A DNA stretch of 64,000 bases from Solwaraspora sp. WMMD792. GTDB taxonomy: Bacteria; Actinomycetota; Actinomycetes; Mycobacteriales; Micromonosporaceae. A program made the position numbers and the translations under genes. The notes below the pieces were generated by a model that worked only from the letters and a program-made list of their open reading frames with translations, searched no databases and was not told where the DNA came from. Shown here piece by piece: positions 34,453 to 43,316 of this stretch. Position 1 is the first letter of the stretch. Each line of letters opens with the position of its first letter. The stretch spans positions 4,092,001 through 4,156,000 of the forward strand of contig NZ_JARUBH010000009.1 in the NCBI RefSeq assembly GCF_029626105.1, read 5' to 3'.

Positions 34453-35507
34453 CCGAGACGTTGGTGCGCCCTGCCCCCGAACAAGCCAAGATTGTCGACA
34501 ATCGAGCAAAGATGTGGCCGAGAGTCGTCGTCGCCGTACTCGCCGCTCCGGTGATCTTCGGTGCCTTCGCCGCCGCCAAGGGCGTCGACCCGCTGACCAT
34601 GTACGCCGACATGCTGACGTCGCTGGCCGACCCGGCCCAGGCGCAGACCGTCCTGGTGCGTGCCTCGGTGCTGGTGCTGGCCGCGCTCGCGGTCGCCGTA
34701 CCGGCCCGGGCCGGTCTGCTCAACGTCGGCGGCGAGGGCCAGATCGTGATCGGCGCGGTCTGCGCCGCCGGAGTCGGCCTGGTCACCGACCAACGCCTGC
34801 CCGGCCCGGTCGTGCTCACCCTGATGGTCGTCGCGGCGATGGTCGGCGGCGCGGCCTGGGCCGGCATCGCCGCCGGCCTGCGGCTGACCGTCAAGGTCAA
34901 CGAGGCGATCACCACGCTGCTGATGAACTTCATCGCCATCGACATCATGCTGCTGCTGATCTACGACCCGTGGAAGGACGCCTCCGGCTTCGGCCAACCC
35001 GCCAGCCGGCCGCTGGAAGACACCGCCCGGCTGCCACTGTTCGTGCCCGGCGGCACCCTCAACACCGGCATCGTCGTCGCCGGGATCGCGCTGGTCGGCA
35101 TCTGGTGGCTGATGTCGCGCACCGGCTGGGGATTCCGGCTGCGGGTCGTCGGCGGCAACCCGGAAGCGGCCCGCCGCGCCGGCCTGCGGGTCGGCACCCT
35201 GCTGGTCACCTCGATGCTCGTCGGCGGCGCGCTCGCCGGCCTGGCCGGGCTGGTCCACTTCGCCGGTACGGAGTTCAAGCTGCGCCCCGGCATGACCGCC
35301 AACTTCGGCTACGTCGGCTTCCTGGCCAGCTGGCTGGCGCTGCACCGGCCACTGCGGGTCGCGTTGGCCGCGCTGCTGCTGGCCGCGATCGCGATGACCG
35401 GCGACAGCCTGCAGATCGACGCCAACCTGCCGGCCGCCTCGGTCAACGTGCTGATGGCCATCGTGCTGCTGGTCGTGCTCGGCTTCACCCGAAGGAGCAA
35501 GAAGTGA
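34449..35507 (+). CDS. BMP-family ABC transporter permease 1 (YufP/NupP-like)
   Basis: 352 aa with about nine to ten TM helices. It carries the BPD_transp_2 hallmarks PARAGLLNVGGEGQIVIG and VNEAITTLLMNFIA. The C-terminus VNVLMAIVLLVVLGFTRRSKK matches the family. The GTG start overlaps the ATPase stop, and its own stop overlaps the next permease start. Confidence 0.93.
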   Translation: MTETLVRPAPEQAKIVDNRAKMWPRVVVAVLAAPVIFGAFAAAKGVDPLTMYADMLTSLADPAQAQTVLVRASVLVLAALAVAVPARAGLLNVGGEGQIVIGAVCAAGVGLVTDQRLPGPVVLTLMVVAAMVGGAAWAGIAAGLRLTVKVNEAITTLLMNFIAIDIMLLLIYDPWKDASGFGQPASRPLEDTARLPLFVPGGTLNTGIVVAGIALVGIWWLMSRTGWGFRLRVVGGNPEAARRAGLRVGTLLVTSMLVGGALAGLAGLVHFAGTEFKLRPGMTANFGYVGFLASWLALHRPLRVALAALLLAAIAMTGDSLQIDANLPAASVNVLMAIVLLVVLGFTRRSKK

Positions 35508-36415
35508 TCGTCGACGTCCTCACCGGCGGGGTGCGCGGCGGCACCGCCATCCTCTACGCCGCCCTCGGCGAGACCATCGCCGAACGCGCCGGGGTGATCA
35601 ACCTCGGCACCGAAGGCAGCATGCTCACCGGCGCGCTCGCCGCCTACGCCGTCACCGCCGAGACCGGCAGCCCGTGGGCCGGGGTGCTGGCCGGTGCCGC
35701 CGCCGGCGGCCTGCTCGCCCTGGTCCACGCGGTGATGGTGCTCGGCCGGGCCGCCAACCAGCTGGCCACCGGCCTCGTCGTGCTCTTCCTCGGCCTCGGG
35801 CTGACCTCGATGTTCGGGGCCGCGTACGTCGGCCGGGCGATCAGCCCGTTCCAGCCGTACCCGATCCCGCTGCTGGCCGACATCCCCTGGCTGGGGCCGA
35901 TCTTCTTCCAGCACGACCCGCTCGTCTACGGCTCCTACCTGCTCGCCCCGGCGCTGTGGTGGCTGCTGTACCGCAGCCGGGTCGGCCTGACCATCCGCGG
36001 TGCCGGCGAACGCGGCGAGGTGCTCACCGCGTACGGGCACTCGCCGCAACTGGTGCGCTACCTGGCCGTGGTGACCGGTGGCCTGCTCGCCGGGGTCGGC
36101 GGCGCCCACCTGTCCACCGCGTACGCCACCGCCTGGTTCGAGAACATGACCGCCGGTCGGGGCTTCATCGCCGTCGCCCTGGTCATCTTCGCCGCCTGGC
36201 ATCCGCTGCGGGCCGTCGGCGGGGCGTACCTGTTCGGTGCCGCACTCGCCCTCTCCCCCGCCCTGCAGGCCCGGGGCCTGGGCTTCAACCAGTTCGCCCT
36301 GGACGCGCTGCCGTACCTGGTGACCATCGCCGCGCTGGTGCTGCTCGGCCGCCGACGCAGCAACGCCGCCCCCGAAGGACTGTCCCGGGTCTTCGAGTTG
36401 ACCCCCGCCAAATAG
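35504..36415 (+). CDS. BMP-family ABC transporter permease 2 (YufQ/NupQ-like)
   Basis: 303 aa from the GTG at 35504. It contains GETIAERAGVINLGTEGSMLTGAL, the signature of the second permease, and eight or so TM helices. The FFQHDPLVYGSYLLAP loop and FNQFALDALPYLVTI end are typical. A much longer upstream reading in the same frame has no support. Confidence 0.93.
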   Translation: MIVDVLTGGVRGGTAILYAALGETIAERAGVINLGTEGSMLTGALAAYAVTAETGSPWAGVLAGAAAGGLLALVHAVMVLGRAANQLATGLVVLFLGLGLTSMFGAAYVGRAISPFQPYPIPLLADIPWLGPIFFQHDPLVYGSYLLAPALWWLLYRSRVGLTIRGAGERGEVLTAYGHSPQLVRYLAVVTGGLLAGVGGAHLSTAYATAWFENMTAGRGFIAVALVIFAAWHPLRAVGGAYLFGAALALSPALQARGLGFNQFALDALPYLVTIAALVLLGRRRSNAAPEGLSRVFELTPAK

Positions 36416-36434
36416 ATCACCGGAGGAACCCCAG

Positions 36435-37607
36435 ATGAGCATCCGAAGACTGACCCGTCGCGGCGCGCTGGCCGCCACGGCCACCGCCGCGCTGGCCGCC
36501 GTACTGCTGCTGGCCGGCTGCGCCACCAACACCACCGCCGCGTCGACCGACGAGTCCGCCGGGGCACCGGGCACTGGCGGCACCGCGATCGGGTTCATCT
36601 TCGTCGGGCCCAAGGATGACTACGGCTACAACCAGGCCGCGTACGCCGGCAGCCAGGCCGTCGCCGCCGCGTACCCGGACCTGGAGGTGCTGACCGCCGA
36701 GAACGTCCCGGAGGACGACAACGCCACCCGGGTGATGGAAAGCATGATCCGCAAGGGCGCGAAGATCATCTTCGCCACCTCGTACGGGCACAAGGACCCG
36801 GCGCTCAAGGTCGCCGCCGCCAACCCCGACGTGGTGGTGCTGCAACAGGGCAACCTCGTCGACGGCGACGTGCCGCCGAACTTCGGCACCTACTTCGGCA
36901 CCGTCTACGAGCCGGTCTACCTGGCCGGCATCGTCGCCGGAAAGACCACGAAGACCAACAAACTCGGGTACGTGTACGCGTTCCCGATCTCGCAGACCCT
37001 GGACAACATCAACGCCTTCCAGCTCGGTGCCGTCTCGGTCAATCCGGACGCGAAGACGTACGTGGTGAACACCTCCAGCTGGTGCGACCCGGCCAAGCAG
37101 GCCGAGGCCACCAGCAGCCTGCTCTCCCAGGGCGTCGATGTGATCAGCCAGCACCAGGACTGCACCGCCACCATCATCCGCACCACCGAATCGGCCGGGG
37201 CCTACACCGTCGGCTACCACGCCGACGCCAGCGAACTCGCCCCGACCGGCTGGCTCACCGGCTCCGAATGGGACTGGGGGCCGCTGTACACCAAGATGGT
37301 CGAGACCATCCTGGACGGTGAGTTCACCGGCAGCGAGTACAACGCCAACTTCCGGGTCGGGCTCAAGACCGGCGACAACCCGTTCGTACAGTCGGCATAC
37401 GGGCCGGCGGTCGACGAGGAGACCAAGGACCTCGTCGAGCAGGCCAAGGCCAAGATCAGCGCCGAGGACGGCTCGCCGTTCGCCGGGCCGGTCGTCGACC
37501 AGGCCGGTGAGGTGCGGGTGCCCGCCGGCACCATCCCCGACTACCAGACGATCGAGTCGATCGACTACTTCGTCGACGGCGTCGTCGGCCAGATTCCGTC
37601 GTCCTGA
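36435..37607 (+). CDS. BMP-family substrate-binding lipoprotein
   Basis: 390 aa. The signal peptide starts RRLTRRGALAAT and ends in lipobox LLAGC. The Bmp domain has GFIFVGPKDDYGYNQAAYAG, IFATSYGHKDPALKVAA and the characteristic YFGTVYEPVYLAGIVAGK. GGAGG precedes the start. BMP receptors bind purine or pyrimidine nucleosides or related heterocycles. With a downstream allophanate hydrolase, an N-rich heterocycle ligand is plausible. Confidence 0.93.
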   Translation: MSIRRLTRRGALAATATAALAAVLLLAGCATNTTAASTDESAGAPGTGGTAIGFIFVGPKDDYGYNQAAYAGSQAVAAAYPDLEVLTAENVPEDDNATRVMESMIRKGAKIIFATSYGHKDPALKVAAANPDVVVLQQGNLVDGDVPPNFGTYFGTVYEPVYLAGIVAGKTTKTNKLGYVYAFPISQTLDNINAFQLGAVSVNPDAKTYVVNTSSWCDPAKQAEATSSLLSQGVDVISQHQDCTATIIRTTESAGAYTVGYHADASELAPTGWLTGSEWDWGPLYTKMVETILDGEFTGSEYNANFRVGLKTGDNPFVQSAYGPAVDEETKDLVEQAKAKISAEDGSPFAGPVVDQAGEVRVPAGTIPDYQTIESIDYFVDGVVGQIPSS

Positions 37608-37614
37608 CCGACCC

Positions 37615-37682
37615 GCCAGGGGTACGGCCGGTCTGGCGCGCCCCACCGCGCGCCCCGGTCCCGCACCGGCCGTACCCCTGGC
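37615..37682 (+). terminator. Two-tier hairpin between BMP lipoprotein and allophanate hydrolase
   Basis: GCCAGGGGTACGGCCGGT (37615-37632) pairs perfectly with 37665-37682 (18 bp). The enclosed loop has its own stem GGCGCGC/GCGCGCC (37635-37641 with 37648-37654). It lies 7 nt after the lipoprotein stop and 19 nt before the next start. Likely an attenuating terminator/stabiliser that keeps receptor mRNA above enzyme mRNA. Confidence 0.7.
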
Positions 37683-37701
37683 GCCACCGGAGGTATCCCC
37701 C

Positions 37702-39465
37702 GTGACATCGACCGCACCGGACGGCGTGGCCGCCGCTACCCGCACCGCACAGCTGGCGGCCGACCCTGCCCAGCCGATCTGGATCACCCTGCTCGACCCG
37801 GCCGAGGTCGACGACGCCGCCGGCCGGGTCGACCCGGACGCCCCGCTGGCCGGCACCGCCGTCGCCGTGAAGGACAACCTGGACCTCGCCGGGCACCCCA
37901 CCACCGCCGGCTGTCCGGCCCTGGCCGAGCGGCCGGCCGCGTCGTCGGCCGCCGCGGTACGCCGGCTGACCGACGCCGGTGCCGTGGTCATCGGCAAGAC
38001 CAACCTGGACCAGTTCGCCACCGGGCTGGTCGGCACCCGCAGCCCGTACGGCGCCTGCCACAGCGTCGCCAGCGCCGCGCACGTCAGCGGCGGCAGCAGC
38101 TCCGGCAGCGCCCTCGCCGTCGCCACCGGACTGGTGCCGCTGGCGTTGGGCACCGACACCGCCGGTTCCGGCCGGGTACCGGCCGCCTTCAACGGCATCG
38201 TCGGGGTCAAACCGACCCGGGGGCTGGTCTCCACGGTCGGCGTGCTGCCCGCCTGCGCCGGACTGGACTGTGTCACCACCTTCACCCGTACCGTCGCCGA
38301 AGCCCGACCGGCGCTCGCCGCCCTCACCTGGGCCGACCCCGACGACCCGTGGTCCCGGCCGGTGCCGACCCAGCCGCCGCACGGGGTCGCCGACCGGATG
38401 CGGGTGGTCGCGGTCCCGGACCGGCCGCTGGACCTCGACCCGGTGCACGAGACCGCCTGGCGGGCGGCGCTGCGGCGGCTGCGTACCGTCGCCGCGCACG
38501 TGGTCGAGGTCGACGTCACCGCGTTCCTGGCCGCCGCCCGGCTGCTCTACGACGGGCCGTGGCTGGCCGCCCGCTGGGCCGCGTTCGGGCACCTGCTGGA
38601 GCCGGACGGCCCGCACCTCGACCCGACGGTACGGGCCATCGTGCGGCGGGGCCGCGACATCGCCGGGCCGGACGTCTTCGCCGGGCTGGACCGGCTCGCG
38701 GCGCTGCGCCGCCGCACCGAGCAGGTATGGTCCGACGTGGACGCACTACTGCTGCCGGTCACCCCCGGCCACCCGACCCTGGCCGAGGTCGCCGCCGACC
38801 CGGTCGGCGTCAACGCCCGGCTGGGCCAGTTCACCAACTTCGTCAACCTGCTCGACCTGTGTGCGGTCGCCGTACCGGCCGGGGCCCGCACCGACGGGCT
38901 GCCGTTCGGTGTCCAGTTCGTCGCCCCGGCCTTCGCCGACGCGCCGCTGCTCGACCTGGCCGCGCTCTGGTGCGGCGAGTCGGTGACCACCCCGGCCGAC
39001 GAGCCGACCGGGACGACCACCGTGGCGGTGGCCGGCGCACACCTGACCGGGCTGCCGCTGAACCCGCAGCTCGTCGAGCTGGGCGGGCGGCTGGCCTACC
39101 GGGCCCGGACCGCCCCCGGTTACCGGCTCTACCGGCTCGTCGGGCCGGGGCTGCCCCGCCCCGGGCTGGTCCGCACCGGTGACGGACCGGCCGGCGGGAT
39201 CGCCGTCGAGGTGTGGCGGCTGCCGCACCAGGCGGTCGGCGCGCTGCTCGGCACCGTACCGCCGCCGCTCGGGCTCGGCTCGGTCGAACTCGACGACGGC
39301 AGCCGGGTCACCGGTTTCCTCGCCGAGGAGCACGGCGTACGGGACGCGGTCGACGTCACCGCCGCCGGTGGCTGGCGGGCCGCCGTCGCCGACGCCGAAG
39401 TCAGGACAGCCGGCGACGTCAGGCCAGCCGGCGGTGTCACGACAGCCGGCGGAGGATCTCCTTGA
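37702..39465 (+). CDS. atzF: Allophanate hydrolase
   Basis: 587 aa from the GTG at 37702, with GGAGG upstream. It splits allophanate (urea-1-carboxylate) to 2 NH3 and 2 CO2. The amidase-signature domain has catalytic Lys57 (VAVKDNL), the Ser run 132-134 (GGSSSGSA) and nucleophile Ser156 (DTAGSGR). The C-terminal about 120 residues are the separate AtzF/DUR1-type domain (GLPLNPQLVELGGRL, PGYRLYRL, GGIAVEVWRLP, GFLAEEHGV). No urea carboxylase or cyanuric-acid genes are in the window, so the allophanate source is unknown. The last 29 bp overlap the convergent arginase-family gene. Confidence 0.93.
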   Translation: MTSTAPDGVAAATRTAQLAADPAQPIWITLLDPAEVDDAAGRVDPDAPLAGTAVAVKDNLDLAGHPTTAGCPALAERPAASSAAAVRRLTDAGAVVIGKTNLDQFATGLVGTRSPYGACHSVASAAHVSGGSSSGSALAVATGLVPLALGTDTAGSGRVPAAFNGIVGVKPTRGLVSTVGVLPACAGLDCVTTFTRTVAEARPALAALTWADPDDPWSRPVPTQPPHGVADRMRVVAVPDRPLDLDPVHETAWRAALRRLRTVAAHVVEVDVTAFLAAARLLYDGPWLAARWAAFGHLLEPDGPHLDPTVRAIVRRGRDIAGPDVFAGLDRLAALRRRTEQVWSDVDALLLPVTPGHPTLAEVAADPVGVNARLGQFTNFVNLLDLCAVAVPAGARTDGLPFGVQFVAPAFADAPLLDLAALWCGESVTTPADEPTGTTTVAVAGAHLTGLPLNPQLVELGGRLAYRARTAPGYRLYRLVGPGLPRPGLVRTGDGPAGGIAVEVWRLPHQAVGALLGTVPPPLGLGSVELDDGSRVTGFLAEEHGVRDAVDVTAAGGWRAAVADAEVRTAGDVRPAGGVTTAGGGSP

Positions 39466-40195
39466 CCAGCGGGCCGAGCCGGCCGGCTGCGCCGTGGCCC
39501 GGGTCCCAGGTGCAGGCGACGCCGACGGCGGCCACCCGCCCGGTGTCCAGCACGGCGGTCACCGCGTCGGCGACCTCGGCCAGGTGCGGGCCGCCCGGTG
39601 CCGGGAAGCGCAGCCCGGGCAGCTCGACCGGGTCGACGACGTCGGCGTCCAGATGCAGGTAGATCGGCCGGTCCGGCAGCTGACCGACCGCGTCGGCGAC
39701 GTCCCCGACCGGCCGGTGCCGGATCGCCGACCGCCGCAGCTGGTCGGCTTCCGGCGGGTCGAGGTCCCGGCCGTCTGCGAGCACGATGTCGGCCTCGGCG
39801 ACCGGCCGCAGGTCCAGCGCCGTCGCGATCAGGTCGCGGCGGTGACCGGTCAGCAGCCGCAGCGGCATCCCGCCCAGGTAGCCGCTGCTGGTCGTCTCCG
39901 GGGACTGCAGGTCGCCGTGGGCGTCGAGCCAGACCACCGTCGGGTCGACGCCGGCACGTTGCAGACCGGCCACCACTCCGAGGGCGGTGGTGCAGTCGCC
40001 GGAGAGGACCAGCGGGCGGTGCCCGGCGGACACCGTACCGGCGACGGTCACCGCGACCGCCCCGTACAGCCAGGCCATCCGCGCCCACCGGGTGCCGTCG
40101 GGCAGCGACGGCATCACGGTCGTCTCCGCCGACCCCGGCACGTCCAGCTCAGGCAGGTACTCGTCGAGATGGTAGGGCACCAGGATGCTCGTCAC
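39437..40195 (-). CDS. Arginase/agmatinase/formiminoglutamase-family ureohydrolase, variant metal site
   Basis: 252 aa, at the short end of the family. Metal-binding motifs are WLDAHGDLQ (Asp91, His93, Asp95) and HLDADVVDP (Asp183, Asp185). The first metal motif, normally GGDHS, reads SGDCTT, with Cys68 in place of the His. The AETTSSGYLGGM-like stretch (PETTSSGYLGGMPL) follows. It may cleave a guanidino compound to urea. Convergent with atzF, it is a separate transcript but perhaps the same nitrogen-salvage theme. Confidence 0.85.
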   Translation of the reverse strand: MTSILVPYHLDEYLPELDVPGSAETTVMPSLPDGTRWARMAWLYGAVAVTVAGTVSAGHRPLVLSGDCTTALGVVAGLQRAGVDPTVVWLDAHGDLQSPETTSSGYLGGMPLRLLTGHRRDLIATALDLRPVAEADIVLADGRDLDPPEADQLRRSAIRHRPVGDVADAVGQLPDRPIYLHLDADVVDPVELPGLRFPAPGGPHLAEVADAVTAVLDTGRVAAVGVACTWDPGHGAAGRLGPLVKEILRRLS

Positions 40196-40244
40196 CCGGC
40201 AGAGACTACCGTGGACACCACTTCTCCACAGGGGACCTGACCGG

Positions 40245-42263
40245 TCAGGATGCCGGCGCCAGCCCGGTCCCGAGCATCGCCTCGGCCCGTTTCACCAGGT
40301 AGTACCAGGCGGTCTCGCTGTGCTCGGTCACCTCACCGATCGGCATCTCGGGGTTGTCGAACGGCTGGGTCTGCAACTTGAGCAGATAGCCGGTACGCGG
40401 GTCGAAGCCCCACCAGATGCTGCCGGCCGCCTGGTAGTCCGGGGTCTGTTCCACCGCGTTCCAGACCAGGGTGACCGCCGGGTAGTCCTTGGCGGTCACC
40501 ACCGGACCGTATTCGGTGTAGTCGGCGGCGGTGCGCTCGGCGCGGCACTGGACGGAACCCAACTGCCGCAGATACTCCTCGACGGCGGCCCGCTGCCCGG
40601 CCGGGACGTGCGACACCTGCACCTGGGCGCTGATCAGGTCGCTGGCCCCGCCGAGGTACAGGTAGCCGACACCGTGCGGCGTCGAGCTCCAGTCCAGTTG
40701 CCACTCCGGGTCCCCCGGGCAGCCGCGGAACGGGCCGAACGGGGCGAACTGGCTCTCCTGCGTCACCACGAAGTCGGTCGGTCCGGTGCCGGCCCGGTAG
40801 TTGCCGTCACCCGGTCTGGGCACCACCTCGTGCAGCCGGTCCAGCGGCGGATCGGTGACGGTCAGCCGTGCCGACCGCCGGCCGCTGTCGCCGGTGAAGC
40901 TCTGCCGGGCCAGCTCCACCGTGCCGGAGAGCAGTTCCCGGATCGCCCCGGCGTTGCGCCAGACGGCCAGCACCGCGTCGAACCGCCGCTTGACCAGGCC
41001 GCCCAGGCTGTTGCTGATCGCGTTGAAGATCCCCTCGACGTACGTCTCCGCCGGCTTCTCCATGAATTTCAGCACGAAGTCGACGATCTGCTCGGCGCAG
41101 CGCACCACGCCTTCGTAGTAGGCGTTCGCGGCGGACAGCACCCAGCCGGTGATGTCGTTGCCGGTCGGGTTGCCGATGATCCGGCCGAGTTTGATGCTCT
41201 CGGTGAGGATGCACTCGGCGGTCTGCAGGTACTTCTCGGACTGCCGCCACATCTGCAGCGCCCTGCTGTCCGGGCTCAGCGGCAGCAGCAGCTGCAGCAG
41301 CAGGCCGGAGGCGTCCAGCAGGACGTGGCCGTAGTCCAGCCGGGCGCTGAGGGTGATCGTGCCGGACTCGGGCAGCTTCGCCGGGTCGAGCCGGAAAGTG
41401 ACCCGGGTGCCGGAGCTGAGCACCACGGCGGTGTCGCCCATCAGCGTCCGGACGTCCTCGATCAACGCGGTGTAGATGTTGTCCCGCCCGGTCGGGCCGG
41501 TGCCCGAGTCCGGGGCCGTCTCGACGGTGAGCGCCGGCGGGAACTCCAGCAGCAGCGGGTAGCCGACGGTGTTGCCGATGCTGAACTGGTAGGTGCCGTC
41601 GCGATCGGGGTGGAAGGTCGCGCAGGTCTCCAGGCCGGGGACGAAGTTGTCCAGCTCGACCCGGACCGGCAGGGCCTGGTAACGGCACTCCAACGGCGGC
41701 GGTACGGACAGGATGCCGGCGATTCCGGCGACGTACCGGTTGGCGTTGATCTCGCGTTGCAGCGCCAGGGCCGCCTGCGCGGCGGTCTCCTCCTCGTCCC
41801 AGGCGGCGAGCACCCAGTGGGAGAAGTGCCGGGTCTGGGTGGTGATGGTGCCGGCGTCGGCGTCGACGTCACCGCCGAGCGGTAGCCACTGCCCCCAGTC
41901 GTCGACGTAGACGGCGATGAACATGTCGTCGACCGGGGCGTCCGCCGGATAGTCGAAGGTGATGGTGGCCGGCCCGGTCAGCTCGCCGCCGTCGAGTTCG
42001 ACGCTGGCCACCTCACCGAGCGGGGTGATCATGCTCGGCTCCGGGAAGCCCGGAGCGTCGTCGGCGACACCGACCCGCAGGCTGGCGCCACGGCCGTCGA
42101 CCGACGAGCCGTCCACCCGGACGGTCACCCCGGCCGCCGGGTCGCTCGCGGTCAGTGGCTCGCCGGGGCGGTTCAGCACCACCAGGGTGACGGTGACGGC
42201 CACGGCGAGGACGGTGACCACGGCGGCCACGACTGTCACGAGACTGCGACGACTCATGATCAC
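40245..42263 (-). CDS. Large exported protein of unknown function
   Basis: 672 aa. The N-terminus RRSLVTVVAAVVTVLAVAVTVTLVV is a signal peptide or anchor. Residues about 40-150 resemble the ZU5-like beta module seen in bacterial surface proteins (ATITFDYPADAP, IAVYVDDWGQWLPL, TRHFSHWVLAA). The middle is helical and includes conserved-looking Cys residues (CRYQAL, CATF, AECIL, VRCAEQ). The C-terminal about 150 residues form a mixed domain with CPGDPEWQLDW and VQCRAERTAADY. Not recognised as a named family. It looks monocistronic and cell-surface located. Confidence 0.8.
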   Translation of the reverse strand: MIMSRRSLVTVVAAVVTVLAVAVTVTLVVLNRPGEPLTASDPAAGVTVRVDGSSVDGRGASLRVGVADDAPGFPEPSMITPLGEVASVELDGGELTGPATITFDYPADAPVDDMFIAVYVDDWGQWLPLGGDVDADAGTITTQTRHFSHWVLAAWDEEETAAQAALALQREINANRYVAGIAGILSVPPPLECRYQALPVRVELDNFVPGLETCATFHPDRDGTYQFSIGNTVGYPLLLEFPPALTVETAPDSGTGPTGRDNIYTALIEDVRTLMGDTAVVLSSGTRVTFRLDPAKLPESGTITLSARLDYGHVLLDASGLLLQLLLPLSPDSRALQMWRQSEKYLQTAECILTESIKLGRIIGNPTGNDITGWVLSAANAYYEGVVRCAEQIVDFVLKFMEKPAETYVEGIFNAISNSLGGLVKRRFDAVLAVWRNAGAIRELLSGTVELARQSFTGDSGRRSARLTVTDPPLDRLHEVVPRPGDGNYRAGTGPTDFVVTQESQFAPFGPFRGCPGDPEWQLDWSSTPHGVGYLYLGGASDLISAQVQVSHVPAGQRAAVEEYLRQLGSVQCRAERTAADYTEYGPVVTAKDYPAVTLVWNAVEQTPDYQAAGSIWWGFDPRTGYLLKLQTQPFDNPEMPIGEVTEHSETAWYYLVKRAEAMLGTGLAPAS

Positions 42264-42314
42264 GCAGTCTCACCAACCGCCGGCGGCCGGAACAACCACC
42301 CCCGGGGCCGGCTT

Positions 42315-42343
42315 GTCCCGCCGACCGGCCAGGTCGGCGGGAC
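42315..42343 (-). terminator. 12-bp perfect hairpin after the sugar ABC operon
   Basis: GTCCCGCCGACC (42315-42326) pairs with 42332-42343 over GGCCA. It is 77 nt beyond the permease stop and 52 nt before the next minus-strand start, so it most likely ends the sugar transporter transcript. Confidence 0.65.
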
Positions 42344-42370
42344 TATCGTCACCGCGCGGCGATCATCCGG

Positions 42371-42429
42371 GTCGCCCGGTCAGCCCTTGGTCGCCCGGTC
42401 AACCCTTGGTGGCACCAGCTCAGCCCTTG
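42371..42429 (-). repeat. Degenerate tandem repeat of the permease 3' end
   Basis: Units at 42371-42389 and 42390-42408 are 19 bp and differ at one base. The 21-bp unit at 42409-42429 contains the real stop codon of the permease and shares its CAGCCCTTG end. On the coding strand each unit ends ...AAGGGCTGA or AAGGGTTGA, so the final codons and stop have been duplicated downstream. Confidence 0.7.
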
Positions 42430-43316
42430 GTGGCACCGGCGGTGAGGCCGCCGATCAGCTGACGTTCGGCGATCGAGTAGAAGGCCAGCGCCGGGACCAT
42501 CGCCAGCACGACGTACGCCAGCACCTTGGCGCTGTCGTCGGCGTACTGGCCCTGGAATTCCTGCACGCCCACCGGGATGGTCCACCAGTTCGGGTCGTTG
42601 AACACCACCAGCGGAAGCATGAAGTTGTTCCAGCTGGCCACGATGGCGAGCACCGACACGGTGGCGATCGCCGGCCGGGCCATCGGCAGCAGGATCCGCC
42701 AGAAGAAGCCGAACGGCGTACAGCCGTCGAGGATCGCCGACTCCTCCAGCTCCCCCGGTATCGCCCGGAAGAACGACCGCAGGATGATGATCGTCACCGG
42801 CAGGCCGAACGCGGCCTGGGGCAGGATCACCCCGAGCGGGTTGTCCAGCAGACCCATGGTGCGCAGCAGGATGAACAGCGGCAGGATGGCGACCGCGAAC
42901 GGGAACATCAGCCCGATCGTGAAGAACAGGAACAGCAGTTCCCGCCCCCGGAACGCGTACCGGGCGAAGACGAACGACGCCAGCGCCGCCACCCCGACCA
43001 CGATCACCGCGGTGGCCAGCGCGATCAGCGTGCTGTTGAACAGCTGCCGCCAGAACGATCCGGAGCCGAGGATCTCGAGGTAGTTCTCCGGTATCCACGG
43101 CGACGGCAGACCGAACGGGCTGTTGGACAGCTGGCGGTTGTCCTTGAACCCGCCGAGCAGCGCGAAGACGATCGGGACCACGATGATCAGCCCGACGATG
43201 ATCGAGACGGTGTGCAACGACAGGGACCGGGCCGGGCCGAGCAGCCGCGACACCCGGTCGCCGCCCCGGGCTGCCCGCTGCGGCCGGGGCCGTGCGGTAC
43301 GGGTCGGGGCGCTCAT
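42420..43316 (-). CDS. Carbohydrate ABC transporter permease (MalG/ThuG-like, CUT1)
   Basis: 298 aa with six TM helices. The EAA motif reads ELEESAILDGCTPFGFFWRILLPMARPA. The C-terminus RQLIGGLTAGATKG is the usual MalG-type end. The ATG overlaps the partner permease stop by 4 bp. It is last gene of the SBP-MalF-MalG order. No ATPase is encoded here, so it likely uses a shared MsiK-type ATPase, as in Streptomyces (inference). Confidence 0.93.
   Translation of the reverse strand: MSAPTRTARPRPQRAARGGDRVSRLLGPARSLSLHTVSIIVGLIIVVPIVFALLGGFKDNRQLSNSPFGLPSPWIPENYLEILGSGSFWRQLFNSTLIALATAVIVVGVAALASFVFARYAFRGRELLFLFFTIGLMFPFAVAILPLFILLRTMGLLDNPLGVILPQAAFGLPVTIIILRSFFRAIPGELEESAILDGCTPFGFFWRILLPMARPAIATVSVLAIVASWNNFMLPLVVFNDPNWWTIPVGVQEFQGQYADDSAKVLAYVVLAMVPALAFYSIAERQLIGGLTAGATKG

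Noticed and set aside
34514-35503. Long N-terminal extension of the second BMP permease
   Set aside because: The extension is the out-of-frame shadow of permease 1; the GTG at 35504 has the usual 4-bp overlap.
37318-37701. Upstream extension of the allophanate hydrolase frame
   Set aside because: It runs through the BMP lipoprotein gene and the large hairpin. The GTG at 37702 has a GGAGG site and starts the domain.
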